This document shows positions 46,989 to 56,255 of a stretch of DNA of 64,000 nt, in pieces. A model generated the notes under the pieces. The model was not told where the DNA came from, did not search any database, and saw only the letters and a list, made by a program, of their open reading frames with translations. The stretch comes from Nitrospira sp. (GTDB lineage: Bacteria > Nitrospirota > Nitrospiria > Nitrospirales > Nitrospiraceae). Positions within the stretch are counted from its first letter, which is position 1. Every line of letters begins with the position of its first letter. A program made the translations under genes and the position numbers. The stretch lies in contig VGXB01000004.1 in the NCBI GenBank assembly GCA_016873515.1, positions 1-64,000 of the forward strand, in the 5' to 3' direction.

Positions 46989-47944
46989 GTTTGATTTCCA
47001 TTGATCAACGCCGTTCATCTTCGGCTGATAGCTGTCGGCCTTCAGTTATCAGCCCGTTACGTCTTCCTTCCTGGTTCAAAATAACGACCCGGACTGGTCC
47101 GGACTATCTTGAGATCAAACACACCATGGATCGGCTGAAATTACACACGATCTGTGAGGAGGCCCGCTGTCCCAACCGGTGGGAATGTTGGAACGCGCGC
47201 ACGGCGACGTTTCTAATTCTGGGGGGTATCTGCACCAGGCGCTGCCACTATTGCTCGGTGGAGACGGGACGGCCGGGCTTGGTGGATCAGGACGAGCCAA
47301 GCCGTGTGGCACGCGCGATCCAATCGCTTGACCTTCGCCATGCCGTGATTACTTCCGTGAATCGGGATGAATTACTGGATGGCGGCGCAGGGGTGTTTGC
47401 AGAAACGATCAGACAGGCCAGACGGCTGAGTCCAACATGCACCATCGAAGTGTTGATCCCGGATTTCGAGGGAAACGAGGCAGCTCTTATTACCGTGTGT
47501 GCCGAGAAACCGGAGATTCTCAATCACAACATCGAAACAGTCCATCGGCTCTTTCCGTCTATCAGGCCACAGGGAAAGTATAAGAGGTCAATTGAGCTGC
47601 TCCAACGAGCGAAAGAGCTGGGGATGACGACGAAATCTGGGTTGATTCTCGGCATGGGGGAGACGCTTGATGAAGCACGCGAGGTCATGCGCGATTTGCG
47701 AGCCGTCAAATGCGACAGCCTCACGATCGGCCAGTATCTCCAGCCGACCAGAGCGCATCTACCAGTGGCCAGATTCTATGATCCTTCCGAATTTGCCTTG
47801 TTGAAGGAAGAAGGCCTTGGCATGGGGTTTACCCATGTCGAATCAGGTCCACTTGTCCGTAGCTCGTACCATGCCGAGCGGCAAGTGATTTCCGGTAAAA
47901 ATGCACCTATTTCCGTCCTGACAGCACACAACGTTGCGCAATAA
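46985..47944 (+). CDS. lipA: Lipoyl synthase
   Basis: The 319-residue radical-SAM enzyme inserts two sulfurs into octanoyl-protein. C57, C62 and C68 (ICEEARCPNRWECW) hold the auxiliary cluster and C83, C87 and C90 (CTRRCHYC) the radical-SAM cluster. The first about 28 residues contain an intergenic-type inverted repeat (47025-47052) and have no family resemblance, so the N-terminus seems repeat-derived. The start overlaps the upstream gene by 4 bases. The 3' end overlaps the convergent methyltransferase gene by 38 bases. Confidence 0.96.
   Translation: MSLISIDQRRSSSADSCRPSVISPLRLPSWFKITTRTGPDYLEIKHTMDRLKLHTICEEARCPNRWECWNARTATFLILGGICTRRCHYCSVETGRPGLVDQDEPSRVARAIQSLDLRHAVITSVNRDELLDGGAGVFAETIRQARRLSPTCTIEVLIPDFEGNEAALITVCAEKPEILNHNIETVHRLFPSIRPQGKYKRSIELLQRAKELGMTTKSGLILGMGETLDEAREVMRDLRAVKCDSLTIGQYLQPTRAHLPVARFYDPSEFALLKEEGLGMGFTHVESGPLVRSSYHAERQVISGKNAPISVLTAHNVAQ
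47025..47052. repeat. Inverted repeat within the lipA 5' coding region
   Basis: CTGATAGCTG (47025-47034) and CAGTTATCAG (47043-47052) form a 10-bp stem with one wobble pair. A related ATCAGCC...GGCTATCAGC segment lies at 41936-41956 between bioD and the dehydrogenase gene, suggesting a dispersed palindromic repeat family. Confidence 0.5.
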
Positions 47945-48695
47945 GTGGTGTGAAGCTGTGTATGTTTCTGGATAGCGTTACCATGAATTCTTCGGCAAGG
48001 TACTGATCCTCGAAGCATTCGTACACGTCGTCGAGAAAGCCGCCGCGCAGAAGGGGATGGTAGAGAAATTCTCTTCCTGGCCCTGTTGCAACTTCCAAGG
48101 GGTATTCGCTCACGTCAATTTGTTTGAGCTGTAACTGTTCCAGCCAGCCGCGAACCTCGCTCGCTGACGGCCGTTCGTTTAGATAGGCCTGAAATCGTTC
48201 CCGTTCCTTCATCAGTCCCTGTTGGATCATGGCCTGATCCACTCGTTGCCACAGCGAGTCGAAGGTTCCATGGGACGGAAAGGTCAAAACCAACTGACCA
48301 CCCGGTTCGAGGTGTGGCACCAGCCCGCGAACGGCCTGGAACCTATCAGGACGAAAGAACATCACGGAAAGGTTTCCGGTGATACGATCGAAGCTCGGAA
48401 GATCAGATGGTAACGATCGCATGTCCATGCAATCAAAACGGAGCCATGGTAGTTGTGAGCCTTGAATGACCCTTGCACGAGCGACCTGCCCGGGACTCAC
48501 ATCGATTGCCAGCACTTCTCCGGTAGGACCAACGTGTTCGGCGAGATAGAAGGCTGGAATGCCGTGGCCGGATGCGACATCGAGAATGCGCAGACCCGGA
48601 CAAAGCTCCAAATGGCACAGAAGCGATTCGGCGAACGGTGTGGACCAATAGTCGTATTTGGGGAGAGGCCAGCGAAAGGCGGGTAGAGGGTCCAT
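47907..48695 (-). CDS. Class I SAM-dependent methyltransferase
   Basis: From the ATG at 48695 (an upstream in-frame ATG lies at 48779) the 262-residue protein has the SAM-binding motif ILDVASGHGIPAFYLA near residue 36, AIDVSPGQVARARV and FDCMDMRSLP. The pattern fits UbiE/COQ5-like small-molecule methyltransferases. The C-terminus (VYECFEDQYLAEEFMVTLSR) is helical. The substrate is unknown. It is convergent with lipA. Confidence 0.8.
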   Translation of the reverse strand: MDPLPAFRWPLPKYDYWSTPFAESLLCHLELCPGLRILDVASGHGIPAFYLAEHVGPTGEVLAIDVSPGQVARARVIQGSQLPWLRFDCMDMRSLPSDLPSFDRITGNLSVMFFRPDRFQAVRGLVPHLEPGGQLVLTFPSHGTFDSLWQRVDQAMIQQGLMKERERFQAYLNERPSASEVRGWLEQLQLKQIDVSEYPLEVATGPGREFLYHPLLRGGFLDDVYECFEDQYLAEEFMVTLSRNIHSFTPLIAQRCVLSGRK

Positions 48696-48753
48696 GATGG
48701 CGGCTACCGTGTAGACACGTCTTTTGTCCCGGATGGCCGGGCATAAATGGAAA

Positions 48754-49065
48754 TTATCCGATGATATCGACCCTAACATGCCGATTCCCTCGCCGGAATC
48801 GGTAGCGATTAAAGCCGGCTAGGTCGAGCGTAAAAATCTTGGTTGTTCGGAGCGATTCGCCAGCCACAATAAGAGATGCATCAGCTAAATCCATTAAATG
48901 GTCGCCGTATTGCTCCATCAACCAGAATACTTGCGATGCCACGCGCTGCTCTCTAATGGCAGGGTTTGGCTTTTGGGATAAGGATAAATAGGCGGCCAGC
49001 AGAGCAAGGATATCAACCAGCGTGAAAGACATAGGAGGGGCACTGGCAAGTGGATGAATAGCCAT
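48754..49065 (-). pseudogene. Truncated PIN-domain (VapC-like) fragment
   Basis: The C-terminal half of a PIN domain is recognisable: YGDHLMDLADASLIVAGESL followed by IFTLDLAGFNRYRFRRG, as in VapC-type nucleases. The N-terminal strand with Asp (FTLVDILALLAAYL) is followed at once by the later helix, so about 50 residues of the usual middle seem to be missing. No antitoxin gene is adjacent. It is probably a non-functional remnant. Confidence 0.55.
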
Positions 49066-49176
49066 AAAGACATGTAGCCTCTGAAATCATTGACTGTCAA
49101 TTCCGGAGTTTCTAGCTTTCACTCCAGTCTTTCGATAAGATGCCTTGGAGCAGTTACGTATTTTCAAGGAGATGGC

Positions 49177-52100
49177 GTGTCCATCTTGCATCGTGGTTTT
49201 ATCCTGATCCTCATCCTGGTCATATCCGGGGGTGCCTTCCTATTTTTCTTCAAGCCGTTGACCGGCGAGGACTATCTCAAGGAATTTGTGTTGCAACAGC
49301 TTGAGGAAAGCCTCGGGCGGAAACTCGACGTGCATCATGTCAAATTCGCGATTCTTCCCCGTCTGCGCGTGGAACTCTCCCAGGTGACGATTCACGATAT
49401 CGATTCGGAGCAGGTATTTTTGTCTGCCAAGCGGATTGATGTCGTCGTGCGTCTCCTGCCGCTCTTGCGCAAACAACTTATCGGCAAACGACTGGTAATT
49501 GAGGAGCCAATACTCACCCTGCGGCGCAACGAAGCAGGTAACTGGAATCTCCTGGAAGGGCTGAAGACGGACGCGAGCACGAGCCAGAACACTCTAGAAA
49601 CCCTGGACTGGATGTTTATGATTCAGGAGGTCACGCTCATCAATGGCGCCGTCACGGTCATCGATGCCTTCAGGACGGATGGCGTGCGTACGCTTCCTCT
49701 TGAGCGAGTCGATGCGAAATTGCTATTTCAGCCTAATCGAGGGCTGGCCAACCTCTATCTCTCAGCCGTTCATCCAAGTGCGGCAGGCCTGTCGGCGGTC
49801 TTCGTGAACGGGCTTATCAAACAAGCGGAAAAGCCGGTGACGCTCGCCAGCAATGCGTCACTTGCCACGGGTCCAGTGTTTCAATTTGACGGCCGGTTTG
49901 ACGCGTCCGATGTGAGTCTGCATGCCGCGGCGGATTTTTTCGGTGTTCGGCCGATTTCGGACCGACTGCAAGGTTTGGTGAATCTCCAAGGCGTGGTACG
50001 AGTGATACCCGGGGTGGCCGGGTATGACCTGGTGCTGTCAGATCTCTCGGCGCGCCTGAACGAGATGACCTTGAATGGCAAAGCCAGTCTGGCCGGGCTC
50101 ATGACACCACAACCGACGTTCGCTGTGACGATCAGTAGTTCGCTGGTGACGCTGCCACAATTGCTGCAGACAATTCCTCTGGAGTGGATCAATCCGCAGA
50201 TCCAGGCCTTATTAGAGGATCGGAAGATCGACGGCAAGGTGCAACTGATCGACGTCACTTTGACAGGGTCTCTGGCAGCCGGTGTGCTGCTGTCGACGAG
50301 CGGAGAGTTTAGAATCCAGGAGGCTCAGGGCTTGATCGGTCAGGACCGTGTCGCCGCGAAGGATCTTGCCGCCTCTGTGTTTGTAGAGCCTGGACGCATC
50401 CGTATTACTACCTTAACCGGAGTGTATGGTGCGATGCACCTGACGGACGGCAAGGCCGTCGTGTCGTTTCTTGAGTCAGGTCCGTGGCTCGAACTGGAAG
50501 TCACGGGCACCATGGCGGGATCCCAGTTGCTGGAATTTCTTGCCAAGACGATGAAGACCGAGCAAATGCTGCGAGTGCTCGCCGGAGTTCGTGACGTAGA
50601 GGGCGCGGCTCAGCCGACATTCCGGCTTGTTGGTCCATTGAATCAATCCCGTGGCATTACGTTTGCCGGCGGAACCATCGTGGTGCAATCGATCAGTCTT
50701 AGCCACACGGCATTACCGAGCCGGCTTACGGATCTGCAGGGCCGACTTGTTCTCGACAACGGCTCAACCAGATTTGAGCAAGTGACCGGCCATCTTGGGG
50801 ATACCGAGGTGCAGATCCAGGGGACGTTGACCAGCGGTGAAGCGAGCCAGTTTCAAAATTTCGGTGTGCGCGCACGCGGAAGGGCCATGTCGATGGCGCG
50901 ACTCGCGTCGCTTCCCGCCATCGCGCCGGAGACATTCGAAGGAATGGTGAGCGCGGATGTGACGGTGTCCGGTTCCATGGCCGTACCGCATGTTAGAGGG
51001 TTGGTGGTGCTCGACGAGGCCAAACTGATTGTGCCGGGGCTGGGTGAAAAGCCCGTCGGCGCGCCGGCTGCTCTTGAGTTCGATGGCGAGATCGCCAGAA
51101 CCAGCGGCGTAGCCATGCACCGGTTGGAAATCGTCCTGCCTTCGCTAAGGATTCCCGTTAAGGGGCATATCCTCATAGGCGAGCGCTTCAGCATTGATGT
51201 GTCGACGGCGATCGGCGCCGTCTCGCTGTCGAGAGTGCCGAAATGGATTTCCAAGGGCGGGCTTGAGGCCGGCAATCTCGAAGTTTCACTCGACCTGAAG
51301 GGAGAGGAGAAGGACTGGAACGCCTGGCTCATCACCGGGTGGTTGGCTCTCACCAACGGCTTGATGACAGTGGAAGGATTCGAGGACCCGCTTCAAGACA
51401 TATATGCCCGGGTAAAATTGGAACGAAGTAGGGCTGCAGTGAAGCGGATAGCTTTTAGGATTCGGGACAGTGACCTGGCGTTTGAGGGGACCGTCAGAAA
51501 TTGGACGACCAGACCGATCATCACCGGTACGATCGAGTCGAACCAGTTGGACTTGAGCCTGCTGATTCCCAAAGGGGACCGGTCGCCCATGCGGGACTTG
51601 CTCGAAACTTTGGCGGAAACCAGCCAGGTAGAGGTATCGGCCACGGCCGCACGCAGTCAATACAAACATTTCAAGTTTGCCTCGCTGTCGGCGCGTGTGA
51701 TCATGCAGGATCGCGCGCTCAACGTCGATCGGTTTTCCGCTGAATCGGCTCATGGCCAAGTCGCCGGCCGTCTCGTGGCCCATCTTCCCCGGAAAGAACC
51801 TGCTGACGTGGAGGTGTCGTTTCGCGCCACGGGCGTGCCGGTCGAGGAGCTCTTGCAGTCGACTAACACGCAGATACGTGGTGTGACCGGCGACATACGG
51901 TTGGTCGGCTCCATTCGCGGCCATGGGCGCAATCCAAATGGTATCTATCCGTCGCTGAGCGGAAAAGCCGAAGTGTTGTTGGAAAATGGGCGCATCCTCA
52001 AATCCAATGAGTGGGCGGTGTGGAAGATCATCGGTCTGTTGAATCTGCTCACCGTGCTGCAAGGGAAGGTGGATTTTGAAAAGGAAGGGCTGCCCTATGA

Positions 52101-52548
52101 CCGGATTTCCGGGACGTTTGCAGTCCAGCAGGGCTTGTTTCAGACCGAGAACGTCGTCATCGACAGTCCTATTCTAAAGATCACGGCTGCGGGCAACTAT
52201 GCCTTGCCGACTGATCAGCTCGATCTTGTGATGGCCGTGAGCCCGTTTGGGGCCTATTCGAAACTCCTGAAAGCCATTCCCCTCTTCGGTCGTATTTTGG
52301 CCGGTGAACGCAAGGGGTTGGCTACGGCGATGTTTGCTGTCAAGGGTGCCGTGGAAGATCCCGAAGTCACGTATATGCCGGTGAAGTCCTTCGCATACGG
52401 CGTGTCGGGATTAGCGCAGTTGGCGGTAGATGTACTGACGAATACCTTATTATTGCCGCTGGATCTTGTCATGCCTGACGGAGATGAAGATCAACCCGAT
52501 GTTCCTCGAACCATTTCGCCGGCTGAGCCGGTGCCGGCCAGACCCTGA
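49177..52548 (+). CDS. Large AsmA-family (YdbH/YhdP-class) envelope protein
   Basis: The GTG at 49177 has AAGGAG 5 bases upstream and directly precedes a membrane anchor (RGFILILILVISGGAFLFFF). The 1,123-residue protein then has an AsmA-like N-terminal module (EFVLQQLEESLGRKLDVHHV) and hundreds of residues of alternating beta strands, ending in an AsmA/YhdP-like C-terminal domain (GRILAGERKGLATAMFAVKG). In E. coli such proteins bridge the envelope and carry phospholipids to the outer membrane. Downstream YnbE-like and YdbL-like genes match the E. coli ydbH-ynbE-ydbL set, but here a broken epimerase gene intervenes. Confidence 0.8.
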   Translation: MSILHRGFILILILVISGGAFLFFFKPLTGEDYLKEFVLQQLEESLGRKLDVHHVKFAILPRLRVELSQVTIHDIDSEQVFLSAKRIDVVVRLLPLLRKQLIGKRLVIEEPILTLRRNEAGNWNLLEGLKTDASTSQNTLETLDWMFMIQEVTLINGAVTVIDAFRTDGVRTLPLERVDAKLLFQPNRGLANLYLSAVHPSAAGLSAVFVNGLIKQAEKPVTLASNASLATGPVFQFDGRFDASDVSLHAAADFFGVRPISDRLQGLVNLQGVVRVIPGVAGYDLVLSDLSARLNEMTLNGKASLAGLMTPQPTFAVTISSSLVTLPQLLQTIPLEWINPQIQALLEDRKIDGKVQLIDVTLTGSLAAGVLLSTSGEFRIQEAQGLIGQDRVAAKDLAASVFVEPGRIRITTLTGVYGAMHLTDGKAVVSFLESGPWLELEVTGTMAGSQLLEFLAKTMKTEQMLRVLAGVRDVEGAAQPTFRLVGPLNQSRGITFAGGTIVVQSISLSHTALPSRLTDLQGRLVLDNGSTRFEQVTGHLGDTEVQIQGTLTSGEASQFQNFGVRARGRAMSMARLASLPAIAPETFEGMVSADVTVSGSMAVPHVRGLVVLDEAKLIVPGLGEKPVGAPAALEFDGEIARTSGVAMHRLEIVLPSLRIPVKGHILIGERFSIDVSTAIGAVSLSRVPKWISKGGLEAGNLEVSLDLKGEEKDWNAWLITGWLALTNGLMTVEGFEDPLQDIYARVKLERSRAAVKRIAFRIRDSDLAFEGTVRNWTTRPIITGTIESNQLDLSLLIPKGDRSPMRDLLETLAETSQVEVSATAARSQYKHFKFASLSARVIMQDRALNVDRFSAESAHGQVAGRLVAHLPRKEPADVEVSFRATGVPVEELLQSTNTQIRGVTGDIRLVGSIRGHGRNPNGIYPSLSGKAEVLLENGRILKSNEWAVWKIIGLLNLLTVLQGKVDFEKEGLPYDRISGTFAVQQGLFQTENVVIDSPILKITAAGNYALPTDQLDLVMAVSPFGAYSKLLKAIPLFGRILAGERKGLATAMFAVKGAVEDPEVTYMPVKSFAYGVSGLAQLAVDVLTNTLLLPLDLVMPDGDEDQPDVPRTISPAEPVPARP

Positions 52549-52587
52549 CCATTCGCTACCATAGATGGAGACGCCGCAGGCCCTCAT

Positions 52588-53540
52588 TCATCGTGGTTGG
52601 ATGGTCGATAGATCTAACCCTGTGCCGGTCCATGGCTGAAGCATGGGGCCATCGTATCGATAACCTCCTTGAACCGGGTCTGCCGCGAGCAGCAAGAGCG
52701 TATTCAGGTCGAGCACGTCGAAGCCGTTGATCCCCAGGACAAGGCTGAACGAGCACCCCATCGCGATGCATGATTCGATCATGCCGCCGATCATGAGCTT
52801 GAGTCCGGCCTTCAGCGTAAACAAGGCGATCTCCAGTGCTTCGATCACGCCGGTTTTCATGCTTTCGATATTGATATAGCCCGCGGCGTGCTGTTCCACG
52901 ACGGTTCTGGGGTCGGCGAGAGAGCGTACCGATTCATCGGCTGCAACGGGAATGTCGGTGGTTCGCCGAATGTGGGCCAGGCTCTCCAGGTTGCCCCGTT
53001 CTACCGGTTGCTCCAGCAGCAGGAGCCTCCCACTGAAACGCCGGACACCGTCAGCAAAGGCGAGGCATTCTTGATACGAGAGCCCTTGATTGCTGTCGCC
53101 AATAAATGCCACGTTGGGAAGGGCGTGGTGCATGGCCTCCACACGACGGATATCCGTGTCTACATCCTTGCCGACCTTCATTTTGAAGAGGCGAAAGCCC
53201 TGTTGGTGCCAGTGACGTGCAAGAGTCAGGGTGTCATCGACCGTCGCGATAGGAATCGTAATACCGGTTTCCCAAGGGCGTACGGCAGCTCCGCCCCATA
53301 ATTGTCACATCGGGATACCGGCGGCATGGCAATAGGAGCAAGGAGCGCTATTTCCAGGCCGCAGTGCGCTACCGGTTGTCTCACGGCCTGGTTGCCCATC
53401 TGGCAGTAGTGCTGAATCGATCGCCCAACCAGCAATGGAACCAGTCGAGCAAGCGTGTTCAAGTAGGATGGATGGTCTTCACCGCCCACTTCGGGAAAGG
53501 GCGCCGCTTCTCCGAATTCGCAGACACCGCTTCAATCTGA
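52588..53540 (-). pseudogene. Broken dipeptide epimerase (enolase superfamily)
   Basis: Pieces of one enolase-superfamily gene lie in order on the minus strand. The N-terminal piece has CEFGEAAPFPEVGGEDHPSY and CGLEIALL; then, in another frame, AAGIPM, TGA (near 53310) and QLWGGAAVRP continue into TVDDTLTLARHWHQQGF and the intact barrel half from KMKVGKDVDTD through GDSNQGLSYQE, LLEQPVE, PVAADESV to the end. At least one frameshift and one nonsense codon separate them; an upstream TGA near 53535 may be a third lesion. The metal ligands D, E and D are retained in the intact half. It separates the AsmA-like gene from ynbE. Confidence 0.75.
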
Positions 53541-53644
53541 CGGCGCAAGAACATATCCTGACTCTTTTGAAGAGTCTGCGTGTAATTCGAGATATTCCGA
53601 GGGCTGTTGAAAAGAGACACGAGCGAAAATAACTGAAGTGATCG

Positions 53645-53856
53645 ATGACACAGCGCAAGGAGGTGTGGGGACTATGGATCAGTATGGCAGAGGTAGGAGT
53701 TGGGATCACGCTCGTGGCTGCACGCCACGAGTGGAAGTCGTTGCGCGGGATAAGCCTATTACCATAAACCTCAACATGAAGATTAATCATGAAGTGCTTG
53801 TGAAGGTTGATAAATATCTCGATAATGTGCTCTTAGGAGAGAGCGGCCTGTTCTAA
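53645..53856 (+). pseudogene. ynbE: YnbE-like outer-membrane lipoprotein gene with frameshift at the lipobox
   Basis: The mature sequence GCTPRVEVVARDKPITINLN and NHEVLVKVDKYLDNVLLGES is clearly YnbE-like. In that frame the preceding residues (MDQYGRGRSWDHAR, from ATG 53674) are not a signal peptide. In the neighbouring frame, ATG 53645 opens a good one (MTQRKEVWGLWISMAEVGVG then ITLV). A one-base loss in the GTGG run at 53714-53717 would account for this and rejoin them as ITLV-GC, a lipobox. The gene is thus broken, or needs frameshifting, or the base is a sequence error. AAGGAGGTG precedes ATG 53674. Confidence 0.7.
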
Positions 53857-53867
53857 GAGGAAATCAA

Positions 53868-54203
53868 ATGGCCATGTGGAGAAAAACCAATGTGTGTGGA
53901 GCAATCCTATGGAGCGTGGCTGGCATGCAGCCGCTGCTGGCGCTCACGCTTAACGAGGCAAAGTCGAAGCGATTGGTTGGCGAGAAGTCCAACGGCTATC
54001 TGGGTGTTGTGGCGGCAGGCAACAAAGAAGCGCAGGTTTTGGCGAGTGACATCAATCAGAAACGTCGTCAGGCGTATCAGGAGATTGCTCGCCGTGACGG
54101 AACGAACTTGAGTACGGTTAAGGCGTTGGCCGGAGAGAAAGCCATTGAAAAAACCAGGCCCGGCAATATGATCGAAGGCCCCGGAGGCTGGGTCAAGAAC
54201 TAG
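53868..54203 (+). CDS. ydbL: YdbL-like DUF1318 periplasmic protein
   Basis: The 111-residue precursor has a signal peptide (AILWSVAGMQPLLALTLNEA) and the DUF1318 pattern GEKSNGYLGVVAAG, QKRRQAYQEIARRDGTNLST, VKALAGEKAIEKTRPGNMIE and GGWVKN. In E. coli YdbL acts with YnbE and YdbH in lipid transport to the outer membrane. It starts 12 bases after the ynbE stop. The retention of this gene suggests the system was recently whole. Confidence 0.85.
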   Translation: MAMWRKTNVCGAILWSVAGMQPLLALTLNEAKSKRLVGEKSNGYLGVVAAGNKEAQVLASDINQKRRQAYQEIARRDGTNLSTVKALAGEKAIEKTRPGNMIEGPGGWVKN

Positions 54204-54208
54204 CCGCC

Positions 54209-54853
54209 TCACCCATACCGGTCGTTTTCCCAGGGTAAGGCGGTATTGGAATAGCCTCGGACTTCCCAGAATCCCTTCGCATCCTGATCGGCGAACGTGA
54301 TCTTTTTCACCCATTTCGCCCCCTTCCACGCATAGCGTTTCGGAATGATCACGCGTACAGGCCCTCCGTGGTCCTTGGACAGGGAATGGCCGTTCCATGT
54401 GCGGGCTAGCAACACGTCGTTATCATCGCAGGCATCAAGCGGAAGGTTGGTGGTGTAGTCGTCATACGACATAAATAGGACAAACTTGGCGAGGGGGAGG
54501 GGTTTCACGATCGACAGAATGTGTTTGAAGCTGACCCCTTCCCAGTCGTTGTCATAACGGCTCCATGATGTCACGCAATGGAAGTCAGACCGATCCGTGA
54601 ATGGTGGCTGTGCTTGGAATTGCTCCCATGTCCAAATCACAGGATGCGAGACGAATCCCCCAATGGTCAGCGTCCATTCTGATAAGGGGATGTCCGGTTT
54701 GGACCCCAGATCCAGCACGGGCCACGTTTCAACGAGATGCTGGCCCGGTGGAAGGCGGGAGTCTCCCTCATAAAAGACCTCACGTTCTTCTCCTCCCCGC
54801 CTGGCCTTGGCCCATTGCTCCTTTGTCTTGGTGAGTCGAGTAGGTTCGTCCAT
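54209..54853 (-). CDS. Sulfite-oxidase-like molybdopterin oxidoreductase (YedY-type domain)
   Basis: The ATG at 54853 has GGAGG a few bases upstream and gives 214 residues with a SUOX-type molybdenum domain: TLTIGGFVSHPVIWTWEQFQ, the Mo-ligating Cys in FHCVTSWSRYDNDWEGVSF and HGGPVRVIIPKRYAWKGAKW. There is no twin-arginine signal, so it appears cytoplasmic. The frame stays open upstream into a DsbA remnant, so a fused protein of 361 residues is possible. It would use the molybdate taken up by ModABC. The substrate is unknown. Confidence 0.85.
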   Translation of the reverse strand: MDEPTRLTKTKEQWAKARRGGEEREVFYEGDSRLPPGQHLVETWPVLDLGSKPDIPLSEWTLTIGGFVSHPVIWTWEQFQAQPPFTDRSDFHCVTSWSRYDNDWEGVSFKHILSIVKPLPLAKFVLFMSYDDYTTNLPLDACDDNDVLLARTWNGHSLSKDHGGPVRVIIPKRYAWKGAKWVKKITFADQDAKGFWEVRGYSNTALPWENDRYG

Positions 54854-55294
54854 TCCAGCCTCCAGCCCACAGAATAGGGTAATCCATGATGCGCTGCAAG
54901 GAGCGTGAGGAGAGAGGGGGTAATACGATGAAGTCTTCGGTGTGAGTAGGTGGTCGATCATTGTTTGGAATTCAGACCGGGGGCGAGCACCGACCAAGGG
55001 GCGGCCATTGATGAAAAATGTCGGGGTACTCGTGATCCCCAGCGCGATCCCATCTTGCAGGTCTTTGAGAACAGCCTGGCGGTACCGGCTGGTTTGCAGG
55101 CACTGGAGGAAGGGGTCCTGTTGGAGACGGAATTCTTGCGCAAGACTGGCATAGTCCCAGCAGGTTCCTGGGGATTGCCGCTCAAACAGTAGGTTATGAT
55201 ACTCCCAGAATTTGCCCTGTTCACCGGCGCAGCGGGCTACCTCAGCCGTGTCTGTGCATGCGAGTGAGTCGGCTCTGAGTAATCCTGTAGACAT
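54854..55294 (-). pseudogene. N-terminally truncated DsbA-like thioredoxin remnant
   Basis: The frame encodes the helical insert and C-terminal part of a DsbA/thioredoxin_4 protein: ARCAGEQGKFWEYHNLLFER, QTSRYRQAVLKDLQDGIALG and the cis-Pro loop ITSTPTFFINGRPLVGARPR. The first strand and the CxxC active site are missing, so it cannot act as an oxidase. It reads in frame, without stop, into the sulfite-oxidase-like gene, an accidental or real fusion. Confidence 0.7.
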
Positions 55295-55371
55295 GCCAAC
55301 ACTTCATTCAAAATTCAACGGACTTCTATATAACTCCCATTCGACATTGACAGGTCACTGGAAGACTCCCC

Positions 55372-56109
55372 ATGATACGTGAGCCAATCGCCATGTCTAA
55401 TGAAATGCCCATAGTCCAGTCGGCGAACAAGACTTATGCCGGGAAGGTGGTCATTGCCGCCGTCATTGTGGCCGTCATTGCCGCCTTCTTCTATTTTGAC
55501 CTGGGTCGCTATCTCTCCTTGGAGGGGCTGAAACAGCACCGTGATCAACTGTTGCTGTTCACGGACACACACTACGCAGCTTCGATTCTGTTCTTCATCG
55601 GCACGTATATCGTGGTGGCGGGGCTAGCGCTTCCTGGTGCCGTGATTCTCACGCTGGTCGGCGGGTTTCTGTTTGGAAGTGTGTTGGGCACGCTCTTCGT
55701 GAATCTTGGCGCCACGACAGGAGCGATATTGGCCTTTCTTGCCTCGCGCTATCTCTTGCATGACACAGTTGAGCAGAAGTTCGGTAAATGGCTCGGACCG
55801 TTCCAAGAAGGCTTTGCCAAGAATGCGCTCAGCTACTTGCTGACCTTGCGATTGATACCGCTTTTTCCGTTCTTTGTCGTCAATCTTGTCTCAGGGCTTA
55901 CGCGTGTCAGTGTGGGGACCTATGCCATTGCCACGGCCATCGGGATCATTCCAGGCTCCTTCGTCTTTGCCTATGCCGGCCGCCAGCTTGGATCCATCAA
56001 TACGCTGAAGGAAATCGCGTCGCCGAATGTGATCGGAGCCTTTGTGTTATTGGGATTGTTCGCACTGATTCCCGTTGTCTATAAGAAATTTAAGGCAAAA
56101 CGGGCGTGA
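55372..56109 (+). CDS. TVP38/TMEM64 (VTT/DedA-type) membrane protein
   Basis: The 245-residue protein has five or six membrane segments, with the VTT motif region GLALPGAVILTLVGGFLFG, LGATTGAILAFLASRYL and LRLIPLFPFFVVNLVSGLT. Such proteins scramble or recycle lipids or carriers in other bacteria. An alternative start is the ATG at 55393. It has no operon partner and is divergent from the sulfite-oxidase-like gene. Confidence 0.9.
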   Translation: MIREPIAMSNEMPIVQSANKTYAGKVVIAAVIVAVIAAFFYFDLGRYLSLEGLKQHRDQLLLFTDTHYAASILFFIGTYIVVAGLALPGAVILTLVGGFLFGSVLGTLFVNLGATTGAILAFLASRYLLHDTVEQKFGKWLGPFQEGFAKNALSYLLTLRLIPLFPFFVVNLVSGLTRVSVGTYAIATAIGIIPGSFVFAYAGRQLGSINTLKEIASPNVIGAFVLLGLFALIPVVYKKFKAKRA

Positions 56110-56255
56110 TGGTTTTGGGGTGTGTTGGATGAGCGAAAGGCAGACCCATGATCATGTCGAGGAGCCACTCTCATGGCTGTGAAGTTAGGCGGCTAGGATT
56201 CGTTCTTGTTGTGTAAACCGCGTGGTCGCAAATTGATTTCATTGCATGAAGAAGC

